Positions 15,101 through 21,556 of a DNA stretch of 64,000 nucleotides are shown piece by piece. This DNA comes from Euleptes europaea (taxonomy: Eukaryota > Chordata > Lepidosauria > Squamata > Sphaerodactylidae). Under the pieces are notes generated by a model. It made no database searches, had not been told where the DNA came from, and worked only from the letters and a program-made list of their open reading frames with translations. The stretch covers positions 3,360,501-3,424,500 of the forward strand of contig NC_079332.1 in assembly GCF_029931775.1 (NCBI RefSeq), read 5' to 3'. The position numbers and the translations under genes were made by a program. Positions within the stretch are counted from its first letter, which is position 1; each line of letters starts with the position of its first letter.

Positions 15101-18100
15101 CGATAATACCATCGATACTTTCATTTAGTCCCTTTACCTCTATCCTTCTATCACCCAATGTGTTGCGGGAGCGGGGGGGAGCAACAGGGGCGAAAGTCAA
15201 TTAATATTTTGAGAGTTTTCACAATATCCATTCTTCCAACAGAGAAGTTTAAAAAACAAACAAACTGAACACCTCATAATAGTTACAGGATGAAATACCG
15301 GTACTAAAATGACTTCCAAGCAAAGGGGTTTAAAAACCCATACACAAAGGCTGCACATCACCAGCATAAAAGTACATTCAACTATCCAAGGAGCCGCTCT
15401 TTTCTGTAAAGCCACATGTTGTTAAAAAAACAGAAAGACGAACAAGAAGAAATTAATTAAATGTTGCTAACAGAACAGAGACTTGGTCCAAAATTCTTAA
15501 GGAGTTCTAGTTTGGAAGCGTCCCCAAAAGGTGAACACCCAAGACGGTGTGATTAAGGACAGCAACAGAGTACGGATTTGAGACACGTTCCAGCGGCCCA
15601 TCTTTTTGTGACGTACCAGCATCACAAACCATCTTCCAAGAAAGGCCAGGAAACGATCCCTCCCCATTTTGATTAATAACTTCACGCATCTTCCAAAATT
15701 ACGATCACACCATCTGCCTTAGGCCCAGTTGCAAACCTGGCTCGATAAAAAAGCAACCCAAAACAAAAGACGTTGACCGAGGCAGAACCAGGATCGCCCA
15801 GAAGTGCAAAAGACAGCCTTTGATCGTAAAAGGCAGGCCCCTGACCCTGTTCTGTGCCCGCATCGGAGCCCCCCCTTTGGAGGATTCACGGCCCTGAAGA
15901 TCAGTGTAAACCTCCCCCCAAAAAACCTTTTTTCAAAAACAGGGGAAGCCTGGGTGGGGGGAACCCTAAATCACGTTATATCTCTCCTCTTTTAATACAC
16001 AAACCCAATGCCTCTGTGTCTGACATAATGCCTTTTTTATTAAGCGACAGTCGGTGGCAAGATTTATGTCAGTCCTTATATCCCTCAAACATTAGATTTA
16101 CGCTGCTCAAGATCAATGGATCAAGGAGCTTCTAAGGGATAAAGGGGGGGGGGGAACCCAAACAAAAAGGCAGACGCCCTTTGCTGGCAAAATGAAGGCG
16201 GAAGGACGTCCCACCTTCCACCCCTCTGTGTGCTTGTGTGTGAGTGTTTTTTTTTTTTTGAAGGGGGGGTCAACCGTGTACCTTTCCCATTGGCAGGATC
16301 TAAGGCATGAGTTCTCAACAACGGGGGAATTTTAGGGTTCTGGGGAGGGGGGGGATCGGGACCACTATTCAGCAAAGCGTGATGTCCCGTAGATGACGCA
16401 CAACCAGTAAAATTGTTTTTGAGTTAGACTATCTTGGGATGGGGGGGGGGAATTATATTCTGAACAATGGCGAAAAGGGGGGGAACGGAGCGAAAAAAAG
16501 GTTGAGAACCACTGTTCTAAGGGATAAGGGGGGGGGAACCCCAAAACAAAAGGCCGATGGCCTTTGCTGGCAACGAAGGCGGAAGACTTTGTGTATTAAA
16601 AGAGGAGAGATATAACGTGATTTAGGGTTCCCCCCGCCCTGCCCCGGCTTCCCGTTTTTGAAAAAAAGTTTTTTTTTTTGGGGGGGGGAGGTTTACACTG
16701 ATCTTCAGGGCCGTGAACCCTCCAAAGGGGGGGCTCCGACGCGGGCACAGCACAGGGTCAGGGGCCTGCCTTTTACGACCCAAGGCTGTCTTTCGCACTT
16801 CTGGGCGATCCTGGTTCCGCCTTGGCCAAAGCGTGTGCGTGCATGCGTGTGTGTGTGTTTGGGGGGATCAATTGTGCCTGCATGCGCGCGTGTGTGTTTT
16901 GGGGGATCAATTGTGCCTGCATGCGCGCGTGTGTGTTTTGGGGGATCAATTGTGCCTGCATGCGCGCGTGTGTGTGTTTGGGGGGATCAATTGTGCCTGC
17001 ATGCGCGCGTGTGTGTTTTGGGGTATCAATTGTGTCTGCATGCGTGCGTGTTTGGGGGGTATCAATTGTGCCTGCATGCGTGCGTGTTTGGGGGGGATCA
17101 ATTGTGCCTGCATGCGCACGCGTGTGTTTGGGGGGATCAATCGTGCGTGCATGCGCGCGTGTGTTTGGGGGGATCAATCGTGCCTGCATGCGCGTGTGTG
17201 TTTGGGGGGATCAATCATGTGCGCCTGTGTGTTTTGGGGGATCCATTTGGTACCTTTCCCCTTGGCAGGAGCGCTGGCGCCGGCGGCACCGGGCGCCGGC
17301 GGCGGCTCCTTCCTGGGCCTCTTGCTCTGGGGCCGGACGCTGGAGCGGAGGAAATGATGCTGGTCGGGGCCGTGGGCCGGCTGGAGCGCCGGGGCCGGCC
17401 CGTCCTCCTTCGCGGCCCCTTCCTCCTCCGCCGGGGCCTCCTCCTCCTCCTCCTCGCCAGCCGCTGCCCGCTTGCCCGGCTTCTTGGGCCCTTCCTGGGC
17501 ACCCTCGCCCAGCTTCACTGTCATCCTGTGTGGGTGGGGGGGGGAGAGAGAGAGAGAGACAGAGATTAAAAAGGGGACAAATGAGGCGGTTTTGGGGAGG
17601 GGGCGGCCCCGGGCTAGGGGACCCCCCCCCCAGGCCAAGTGTGTGGGGTGAGGGAGAAAAGAGGGGGGGGAGAAGTTTCAAGGCTGGCAGAGCCCCATCC
17701 CTCCCAACATGGCGGCCGTTGTTTTGCCACTCGCCAGGTTCCCCCCCCACACACTTGTGGGCTGGCCCAGCAGCCTGGGAAGGGGGGGCAGGGGGCAGGG
17801 ACCCCTCCCAAAGGGAGGGGCCAGGCCCCCCCCTCAGAAGACCCCCCCCCAGAGGGGCCCTTTGGGGGCGGTTGGGCGGCCCTGGCGACGGTTGGAGAGG
17901 CGAGGCGAGGCGAGGCGGGCGCGCGCGCAGAGAGGCAGGGAAGGCAGGCGCCTTGGGGGAGGGGGGCGCTGGCCAAGCGGGACCCCCCCTCCCCCCAGGC
18001 CTACCCATTGCGCGGGTCTCCGGCACCGGGGGGGCTCTTCTTGCGCCTCACCATGGGGCCGAGGGGGTCCGGCCGGCGGGAGGGGGGCGGCTCATCGCCC

Positions 18101-21100
18101 GAGATGCCGCCGCCGCCGCCGCCGCGTTGGGCTTCTCCTCCTCCTCCTCCGCCTCCCCTCTGCAAGGGTGCGTGCGCGCGCGCCTCTTCCCCCTCTCTAG
18201 GGCCGGGGAGGCTCCCGACTCCCCCCCCCCCAAAACACACACGCACACACTCCCCCCCCCCAATTAACCCAGCACCTTTCCTCCCCCGATCCCCCCCTGG
18301 AAAGAAAAAAAAAAAGAGAGAGGCGAAAAACACACAAAGCCTTCATAGGTTTTATTTTTTTGCAACCAACAAATATCTATATACATACATACACACACAC
18401 ACCCCTCTCCAAACGCACACTCCCCCCATTGACCTTTGGGTCAACTTTTTCTTTCTTTTGCATTTAAAAAAAATATATATATTCCATTTAAAGGGCAGGA
18501 GTCCGGCTGCGCCTTAAAGACTGGCAACAATATTTTTGCCTGGTAGGGTCGGAGCTATGGAGAAGGGAGCTGCGGCTCGCGGAAGCTCCTGCCCTGCCAG
18601 AACAACTTTTTTTTGTTCGTCTTTAAGGTGCTCCTGGACTCTGGCCCTTTTCTACTCATTTCTTATTTCGAGCCGTAGTAGTGGCAACTTCTAAATAGGC
18701 TTTTCCCTTAAGCAACTCCAGCAGATCTGAAGAAGGGAGCTGTAGCTCCCAAAAGCTCACACCCTGCCAGAAAATGTTTTTTTGTTAGTCTTTAAGGTGC
18801 TGCTTGGAGGACTTTCATTCATAGGGTCGCCATGAGTCGGAGGCGACTAGACGACACTTCACACACATACACACGCACACACTAGGTGCTACTGGACGCC
18901 TGCCCTTTTCTGCTACTGCAGACAGACTAACACAGCTACCCACTAGGAATTAAATTTAAAAACATTACTTGGAAGCAAGTCCCAAGATCTCTAGGGGGGA
19001 TTCAAGCAGCTGGAAACTTACTGCATCCAGTTAATGCCAATAAAGGTACTGTTTGCTGTTACTGCATCCTGTTGGGAGCCGTCCGAGGCTTTAGGGGAGG
19101 GGGCATATTGTTAAAAACCCTTTCCCCCCCCCCTGCAAGGGGGCTGTGCACTTGGGTGCCTGTGCATGCCATCGACCTTTGACTATTTGGCCCCTTGATG
19201 CAAGGGAAGGGTTTTTGCCTTGGGTTCGCCGCTCTCTAAATGCACGTTTTCCCTCCCCCCCCAATCCAAATCCTCAAAACTCAAAAAATAAACCCCCCAT
19301 ATAGAGTTTTGGGGATTCGGAGGGGGGGAAATGTGCATCCAGAGAGCGGCAAATCCAAGGCAAAACCTCCCGTGCATAAATGGGTTCAAAACTCTGAATT
19401 AGGGTCTTATTGTTGAGTTTTGGGGGGGGGTTGGTGAGAGAAATGTGCATCTAGAGAGAGGCAAAACCTTCCGTGCATCAAGGGCCTTTGTGCCAGGGAA
19501 ATTCCGGGGTTCCACTTTGGTCGGCAGGGAAACCCCCCCCCCACTTTTCACACTTATTCAATTCAATCACAGTCCAAAGGTCGCCCCCACCCGCAGCGCC
19601 CCATCGACATCTAAGATCCCTGGCAGTCTGGCGGTTCCTTTAGTTGTCAGACCCTTCAAAATGTGCAAGATCGACTCTCTGGCCAAGCAGAGGGTGCCAT
19701 TGAGGGGATCCACCTGCTGGGGTTAGATGATCTTTATAGCAGTCTTTTTTTTAAAAAAATCATAGCAATACATTTGAAATGAAATGTGGGCATCTTCTGC
19801 CCAAACATGCCCTCTGCCACAACAAAACCAAGGCCATTTATGCCTGGGAGGTTTTGCCTTGGATTCGCCACTCTGTAGATGCACGTTTTCCCCCCATCTC
19901 TCAGAACTCAAAAATAAGCCCCCCATGCAGCGTTTTGAGAATGTGGATGGGGGGAATGTGGAAATGTGCATCTAGAGAGCAGCAAATTCAAGGCAAAACG
20001 TCCCACATAGAAATGGCCCAACTCTTCACACACCCAGACAAAAGGCAGCTGAGGTTTCGATGCTTTCACACTGTCAAAAGCCCCTCGCAGGACTATGAGA
20101 AGGGGGGGGGGAAGAGCTTTGAAACCACAGCCCAATATTCACGCTGCACCATGCATGCTCACCTGGGTTTTCAGTAAGGCATGCATAGAGGTGAGCATGC
20201 CTAGGACTGATGTTCCTTCTCACAACACAACCCCCGATTCAACCTCTGGCCGCAACAAGGCATTAAAACAGCCAAAATCAATCCCATATTTCAAGCCAAG
20301 AAACCCCACCACACCCCTTGGAGCGAACATCAGTAGGCATTAGGATGCAAGTTGCCATGCATCCGTCCCATAGCCATACGCCTCTGCTTTATGGTCAACC
20401 CTAGACACATTTACTTGAAAGCAAGTCCCAAGATCTCTAGGGGGATTCAAGCGGCTGGAAAGTTACTGCATCCTGCTGGGTGCCGTCCGAGGCTTTTGGG
20501 GAGGGGGCAGGCGGCGAAGGACCAAGTTCGACAAACACACTCTGCAAAAAGGGATCGGGGCCCACCCAAAACGGGCCGCTTGTTACGACCCCCTCCAAAA
20601 AAAACTATTTGCTGAACTGCTCTGCAATGCAAGGCAACCCAACGTGGAGGACTCGCCATGTCAAAAGGAGGGGTGTTTGCAAACAGCCGCAACAACGGAT
20701 TCCCCCCCCTCCCCCGGAACGACCCCCCCCGCGCCGGCCACCTCCGGCCATTCCGCACCCCCCAATCCTCTTCCAGAAACGCGCCGGACTGGGCGGATCC
20801 CCGCGACCCGGCTGACCCACCGCCCGTCCAACGCACCGGGTTTGCTCCAGATCTGGTGACCGCTTCTCTTCTCTCCCCTCCCTCTCCTTGCAAGGAACGG
20901 TCTGCAAACCGCGCTTCTTTGGGGGGAAGCGAGCCCCGTCAGCGGGATTACTCGTGAGTAAATTGCACCAGGCTGCTCTTGCCTTTCTCTCCCTCTCCCC
21001 CCCCCCCATTTAAACCTAATGCACCTTTTTTTTTTTTGCTCAGTGCACGCGATGTCGCTCATTACCTGATGCATGGAGGCGCCAGCAGACCCCCGGCCCT

Positions 21101-21250
21101 GCAGCACCGGAAAGATCCTCCCGGCTCCTTGGATCGCGGCTTCCCTCCGTCTCCTCCTCCTCCTCCTCCTCTTGCGTTCAATGCGCCCACCCCATCCCCT
21201 CTCCCCGCACGCCCGGGGCCAATAAGGCGGCTTCCGCTTCCTCGTCGCAT
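1..21250 (-). CDS. CRAMP1: CRAMP1 gene, 3' part cut by the window edge
   Basis: Cramped-homologue chromatin regulator, a nuclear SANT/Myb-type protein. Drosophila Cramped is a Polycomb-group gene, and vertebrate CRAMP1 has been linked to transcription of linker-histone genes. Thirteen coding exons join in phase (5' to 3': 17524-17254, 11234-11041, 10228-10075, 9390-9307, 9059-9011, 8715-8630, 7795-7672, 7482-7401, 6148-4880, 4396-4222, 2929-2757, 1595-1521, 479-398), giving 2818 nt, about 939 codons. Human CRAMP1 is 1269 residues, so roughly 330 residues lie left of the window. The SANT-like region is at about residues 135-205. Marker peptides are WESWSTEDKNTFFEGLYE, LTLAEVYLMMGKPNKLQLEY and FLPKPKKLRNRHLRKPLVVQ. 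All introns used are GT-AG. A 5' non-coding exon is inferred near 21.07-21.25 kb. Identity is certain from conserved blocks; the 5' end is an inference. Confidence 0.95.
187..270 (-). mobile_element. CTT-tailed tRNA SINE fragment
   Basis: AAGAAGAATTGGTTTTTATATG followed by the conserved ACTTAAGGAAGAATC segment; only the 3' end remains. Confidence 0.7.
398..479 (-). CDS. CRAMP1: CRAMP1 coding exon 13 (residues 913-939), last in window
   Basis: Encodes RTLLPRPSGNPSQHVCSFSI then LSNSSVT. Acceptor TTTCTCAG|AGA, donor ACAG|GTAAGG. Further exons and the stop codon lie left of position 1. Confidence 0.93.
640..822 (+). mobile_element. CR1-like fragment
   Basis: Carries TATGAGGAGAGGCTGAAG and a GGACTCAATGGGCC end typical of a second CR1 3' family. 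Confidence 0.6.
829..1035 (+). mobile_element. tRNA-Ala-headed SINE
   Basis: A box and B box of a tRNA-Ala-like head (GGCTCAGTGGTAGAGC, GGTTCAATCCCC), then the family body ending GGCAGCTTCACGTGTTC. Confidence 0.85.
1521..1595 (-). CDS. CRAMP1: CRAMP1 coding exon 12 (residues 888-912)
   Basis: A 75-nt exon encoding MQSDFFLPKPKKLRNRHLRK then PLVVQ, nearly invariant in the family. Acceptor TTTTTCAG|ATG, donor ACAG|GTCAGA. Confidence 0.95.
1690..1945 (+). mobile_element. MIR-like (CORE-type) SINE
   Basis: B-box-like GGTTCGAATCCCC, then GTGACCTTGGGCCGGTCAC and CCTCACAGGATTGTTG as in MIR core/L2-like tails, ending in an AAT/AAC-rich run. Confidence 0.6.
2215..2620 (-). mobile_element. LINE ORF2-like C-terminal fragment, unclassified
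   Basis: Minus-strand frame with a C..C...H...C pattern (CSSGSIDSLAHTLLECRFYE), like C-terminal zinc-knuckles of non-LTR ORF2. A part of the same sequence recurs near 16007-16140. Confidence 0.45.
2757..2929 (-). CDS. CRAMP1: CRAMP1 coding exon 11 (residues 830-887)
   Basis: Encodes GLRNPSRSLLAGPSSGTDAD and LFAVPTTLPPNSRHGKPF, ending QHLDTIS. Acceptor CTTTCAG|GTT, donor ATCAGT|GTAAGC. Confidence 0.94.
2993..3300 (+). mobile_element. Non-autonomous hAT-like element, 3' truncated
   Basis: Starts CAGTGGTTCCCAAACTTTT and shares its body with the intact copy at 39687; the right terminus is lost before a Sauria SINE. Confidence 0.65.
3303..3425 (-). mobile_element. Sauria SINE 3' part
   Basis: Contains CCTGTGCAAGCACCGG and CCATGGGATGATGTCATATC, the inverted 3' end of the Sauria SINE. 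Confidence 0.8.
3530..3700 (+). mobile_element. 5S-rRNA-derived SINE
   Basis: 5S internal promoter-like CAGAAGCCAAGCCGGGTCGG and CTTGGGAGACC, then a BovB-like tail CGACTCGACGGTGC. Confidence 0.75.
3718..4216 (-). mobile_element. CR1 LINE 3' end
   Basis: Inverted copy, from ATAGAATCGTGGAGTTGG to the GGTTCCGGTCCGACC and CTTCAACCTTTCCTC blocks; about 500 bp between CRAMP1 exons. Confidence 0.9.
4222..4396 (-). CDS. CRAMP1: CRAMP1 coding exon 10 (residues 772-829)
   Basis: Encodes MQEEHTLTPPGKVIAISTRS and ARNQPALRNKTFSPSTASSP, a Ser/Thr/Pro-rich region matching the family. Acceptor TTTTCAG|GCA, donor CTCAG|GTGAGC. Confidence 0.93.
4661..4872 (-). mobile_element. tRNA-Ala SINE at a CRAMP1 splice donor
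   Basis: Inverted full-length copy whose head starts about 8-10 bases into the intron after the large CRAMP1 exon. Confidence 0.85.
4880..6148 (-). CDS. CRAMP1: CRAMP1 large central exon (residues 349-771)
   Basis: A 1269-nt exon, 423 codons, starting RKTLAERQLQDS after an ACGCAG acceptor. It has a conserved segment (HLFPGENCTLAPLPGVARVV and LPPAQILGIQSGQGTARGQV), then a poorly conserved Ser/Pro/Glu-rich stretch, the DLEELSLLDPFPRYMKSCQD block, and a conserved end with LTLAEVYLMMGKPNKLQLEY and LLNCLLRLISTEVNPKP. Donor CCG|GTAAGG, directly followed by a SINE head about 8-10 bases into the intron. Confidence 0.97.
6205..6660. mobile_element. Fold-back element split by a SINE
   Basis: Left arm AGTCCAGTAGCACCTTAAAA and right arm AGGTCCTACTGGACTCTTGC are inverted copies. 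A tRNA-Ala SINE sits inside. Confidence 0.55.
6285..6487 (+). mobile_element. tRNA-Ala SINE, nested
   Basis: Complete copy inside the fold-back element. Confidence 0.85.
6705..6900 (-). mobile_element. tRNA-Ala SINE, old
   Basis: Diverged inverted copy with head GAGGGGCCACCGCTCAGCAG. Confidence 0.75.
6925..7068 (+). mobile_element. CR1-like 3' end
   Basis: Ends GGACTAGATGGCCTGTCC and AATCTATGATTTT. Confidence 0.7.
7069..7205 (-). mobile_element. tRNA-Ala SINE, 3' part missing
   Basis: Inverted diverged copy next to the CR1 end. Confidence 0.7.
7401..7482 (-). CDS. CRAMP1: CRAMP1 coding exon 8 (residues 321-348)
   Basis: Encodes MIVELHRKVSSLIEFLKQKW then ALHDARI, probably an amphipathic helix. 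Acceptor CGCCAG, donor CATC|GTATCC. Confidence 0.95.
7672..7795 (-). CDS. CRAMP1: CRAMP1 coding exon 7 (residues 280-320)
   Basis: Encodes FSDEEDQKPVRLPLKVPVEL then QPRNNHAWARVQSLAQNPRL. Acceptor CCCCAG, donor CTCAG|GTAACC. Confidence 0.95.
7822..8035 (-). mobile_element. CTT-tailed tRNA SINE, head missing
   Basis: AAGAAGAAGAGTTGGTTTTT to the CAGTTCACCGGATTGG block. Confidence 0.85.
8062..8363 (-). mobile_element. CTT-tailed tRNA SINE, full length
   Basis: Tail AAGAAGAAGAGTTGG; head ends TTAACCACTACACCACGCTG. Sits directly beside the previous copy. Confidence 0.9.
8630..8715 (-). CDS. CRAMP1: CRAMP1 coding exon 6 (residues 251-279)
   Basis: Encodes ATTVRYKGRNLRIKAPMCRA then LKKLCDPD, a basic conserved block. 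Acceptor TTTCCAG|GGC, donor GATG|GTATGT. Confidence 0.95.
8745..8838 (+). mobile_element. CR1 fragment, second family
   Basis: GGCACCTGGTTGGCCACTGT and GATGGGCCTTAGTCTGATC. Confidence 0.75.
9011..9059 (-). CDS. CRAMP1: CRAMP1 coding exon 5 (residues 235-250), 49-nt micro-exon
   Basis: Encodes MDDKNAAKLNELIQVG after completing a split Cys codon. Acceptor CGAAG|GTATGG lacks a strong pyrimidine tract; donor TTGG|GTAAGT is strong. Confidence 0.93.
9307..9390 (-). CDS. CRAMP1: CRAMP1 coding exon 4 (residues 207-234)
   Basis: Encodes VFSQGLKKSSLELYGLICYG then ELRKKIGG, nearly identical to the recalled human sequence. Acceptor TTCCAG, donor GGCT|GTGAGT. Confidence 0.95.
9612..9695 (-). mobile_element. 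BovB/RTE 3' fragment
   Basis: GCCATCAAGTCGCTTCCGAC and ACCCTATGAATCAGTG are the inverted BovB 3' end. Confidence 0.75.
10075..10228 (-). CDS. CRAMP1: CRAMP1 coding exon 3 (residues 156-206), rest of SANT domain
   Basis: Encodes HGKDFEAIQNNIALKYKKK, then VKNKEQVRHFYYRTWHKISK, the recognition part of the SANT domain. Acceptor TTCCAG|CAC, donor AACG|GTGAGC. Confidence 0.96.
10294..10593 (-). mobile_element. Sauria SINE, full length
   Basis: From GGTAAAGGTAGCC to the inverted head CGCCACGGGGCTCTT. Confidence 0.9.
11041..11234 (-). CDS. CRAMP1: CRAMP1 coding exon 2 (residues 91-155), start of SANT domain
   Basis: Ser/Gly-rich linker, then GEKEEGKKVRRQWESWSTED and KNTFFEGLYE, the first helices of the SANT/Myb-like domain with its conserved tryptophans. 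Donor GAG|GTGGGT. Confidence 0.95.
11309..11395 (-). mobile_element. CR1-like fragment
   Basis: ATAGAATCATAAGAGTCAG and CCAGTCCAACCCCATGC. Confidence 0.65.
12375..12572. mobile_element. Small DNA-transposon-like element
   Basis: Ends AGGGGTGCCAG and CTGGCAACCCT are inverted; body has CTCCCTGGAGG-type palindromic blocks seen in reptile MITEs. Confidence 0.45.
12837..13122 (+). mobile_element. Sauria SINE, full length
   Basis: Head AGAGCCCCGTGGCGCAGAG, body CTGGGGAAGGCACTGGC, tail TGCTTGCACAGGGGACC. Confidence 0.9.
13590..13660 (+). mobile_element. BovB ORF2 fragment
   Basis: GTGGACTGCCAAAAAAACAA and GTGGGTTATAGATCAAATC, also seen in the longer copy at 55875. Confidence 0.65.
13812..13900 (+). 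mobile_element. 5S-rRNA-derived SINE, truncated
   Basis: CTGATCAGATCTTGGGTCGG and TTTGGATGGGAGACTACC. Confidence 0.7.
13905..14255 (+). mobile_element. Possible retroelement gag-like fossil
   Basis: An open stretch ending in a Gly/Arg-rich, nucleic-acid-binding-like segment. It resembles the first protein of DIRS/Ngaro-type elements only in flavour. A relic, not assignable with confidence. Confidence 0.22.
14850..15102 (-). mobile_element. CTT-tailed tRNA SINE
   Basis: GAGTTGGTTCACCTTCCC to TTAACCACTACACCACACTG, with an internal deletion near the tail. Confidence 0.8.
15780..16822. repeat. Long inverted repeat with inner direct repeat
   Basis: Arms 15780-16000 and 16590-16822 are inverted copies sharing GGATCGCCCAGAAGTGC and ACGTTATATCTCTCCTC. 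Inside, 16128-16204 and 16516-16586 are direct copies (CTTCTAAGGGATAA; CCTTTGCTGGCAA). Confidence 0.8.
16306..16514. mobile_element. hAT-like MITE, diverged
   Basis: Ends GAGTTCTCAAC and GTTGAGAACCACTG, like hAT-type termini; lies between the inner direct repeats. Confidence 0.35.
16826..17250. repeat. GC/TG-rich minisatellite
   Basis: About ten units of 36-41 bp with the core GGGGATCAATTGTGCCTGC followed by ATGCGCGCGTGTGTG. It gives long spurious open frames on both strands. It ends at the CRAMP1 first-coding-exon donor. Confidence 0.92.
17254..17525 (-). CDS. CRAMP1: CRAMP1 first coding exon (residues 1-90)
   Basis: ATG at 17524-17522, one base after an acceptor with a long CT-rich tract. 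It encodes MTVKLGEGAQ, then an acidic Glu-rich stretch, then DQHHFLRSSVRPQSKRPRKE, a highly conserved CRAMP1 block with a basic, NLS-like end. It ends AAAG|GTACC with one base of the next codon. A 40-bp-unit minisatellite begins within about ten bases of the donor. Confidence 0.93.
18005..18120 (-). other. CRAMP1: Candidate alternative CRAMP1 first exon with in-frame N-terminal extension
   Basis: A GC-rich minus-strand reading frame ends at a GG|GTAGGC donor (last exon base 18005). Spliced to the first coding exon it stays in frame with the MTVKLG start. The frame holds an ATG in good context (CCCCATGG) and would add MVRRKKSPPGAGDPRNG to the N-terminus. No homologue is known to me. It may be only intronic GC-rich DNA. 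Confidence 0.25.
18500..18960. mobile_element. Fold-back element copies with BovB tail
   Basis: Repeated AAGAAGGGAGCTG and GTCTTTAAGGTGCT blocks and CAGACAGACTAACACAGC. A BovB-like end (TAGGGTCGCCATGAGTCGG) lies at 18795-18875. Confidence 0.5.
18960..19110. repeat. Duplicated segment, copy 1
   Basis: Shares AGCAAGTCCCAAGATCTCTA and GCCGTCCGAGGCTTT with 20400-20510. Confidence 0.8.
19197..19390. repeat. Palindromic repeat, copy 1
   Basis: GTTTTTGCCTTGGGTTCGCC at one end is answered by GGCAAATCCAAGGCAAAACC at the other. Confidence 0.75.
19425..19490. repeat. Palindromic repeat, half copy
   Basis: GAAATGTGCATCTAGAGAGA and GGCAAAACCTTCCGTGC match the right arm only. Confidence 0.65.
19830..20025. 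repeat. Palindromic repeat, copy 2
   Basis: GGTTTTGCCTTGGATTCGCC and CAAATTCAAGGCAAAACG form inverted arms around AACTCAAAAATAAGCC. Confidence 0.75.
20400..20510. repeat. Duplicated segment, copy 2
   Basis: Same orientation as the copy at 18960, about 1.4 kb apart, flanking the palindromic repeats. Confidence 0.8.
21066..21250 (-). other. CRAMP1: Candidate CRAMP1 non-coding exon 1
   Basis: The first coding exon carries a good 3' splice site one base before its ATG, so an upstream exon must exist. On the minus strand inside the CpG island there is a strong donor, CAG|GTAATG, whose last exon base is 21066. The transcription start is unknown, and the upper boundary is a guess. It contains an ATG (ATGCATCAG) out of frame with the CRAMP1 start, which would make an overlapping uORF if transcribed. 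Confidence 0.4.
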
Positions 21251-21459
21251 CCGTCTCTGTGCACGAGAGAAGGGAGGGGGGCGGAGGAGCGAACTGGACG
21301 CGGGGGGGCGGGGACAGAACGTCGGCGGGGATCGGGGCGGGGCGCGCACTAGGCCACGCCCCCTGCCACCCCTGCCGCCGCTCCCGGCCGGGCCCCCCGT
21401 CCTCTCCCTCGACACAAAGCGCCTCATTGGCCAGCCGAGGTAGTCAAGGCGGCCAATCA

Positions 21460-21556
21460 GGGCGACGCGCACGGCGGATGACACTGGAGCTTTGGGGAGG
21501 GGGGGGGTGTTTGGCAGCATCGAGGCCGGAAGGCGCCTGTTCCATGCAGGGAAGAG
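21460..21556 (+). other. TELO2: Candidate TELO2 non-coding exon 1
   Basis: The ATG exon has an acceptor upstream of the ATG, so a 5'UTR exon is required. The only strong plus-strand donor I see in the CpG island is AAGAG|GTGAGCGG with last exon base 21556, downstream of the CCAAT boxes. The start is a guess. Intron 1 would span 21557-24002. Confidence 0.45.

Noticed and set aside
17211-18026. 271-codon minus frame across the CRAMP1 exon
   Set aside because: It is out of frame with the MTVKLG reading and Pro/Gly/Arg-rich, as expected of open frames in CpG islands.
16658-18267. Long open frames of 200-480 codons on both strands
   Set aside because: They are translations of the minisatellite and of GC-rich intron DNA; Cys/Ala/Gly-Ile repeats follow the repeat period and no homology is recognised. 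The minus-strand CRAMP1 exon explains the real coding signal.
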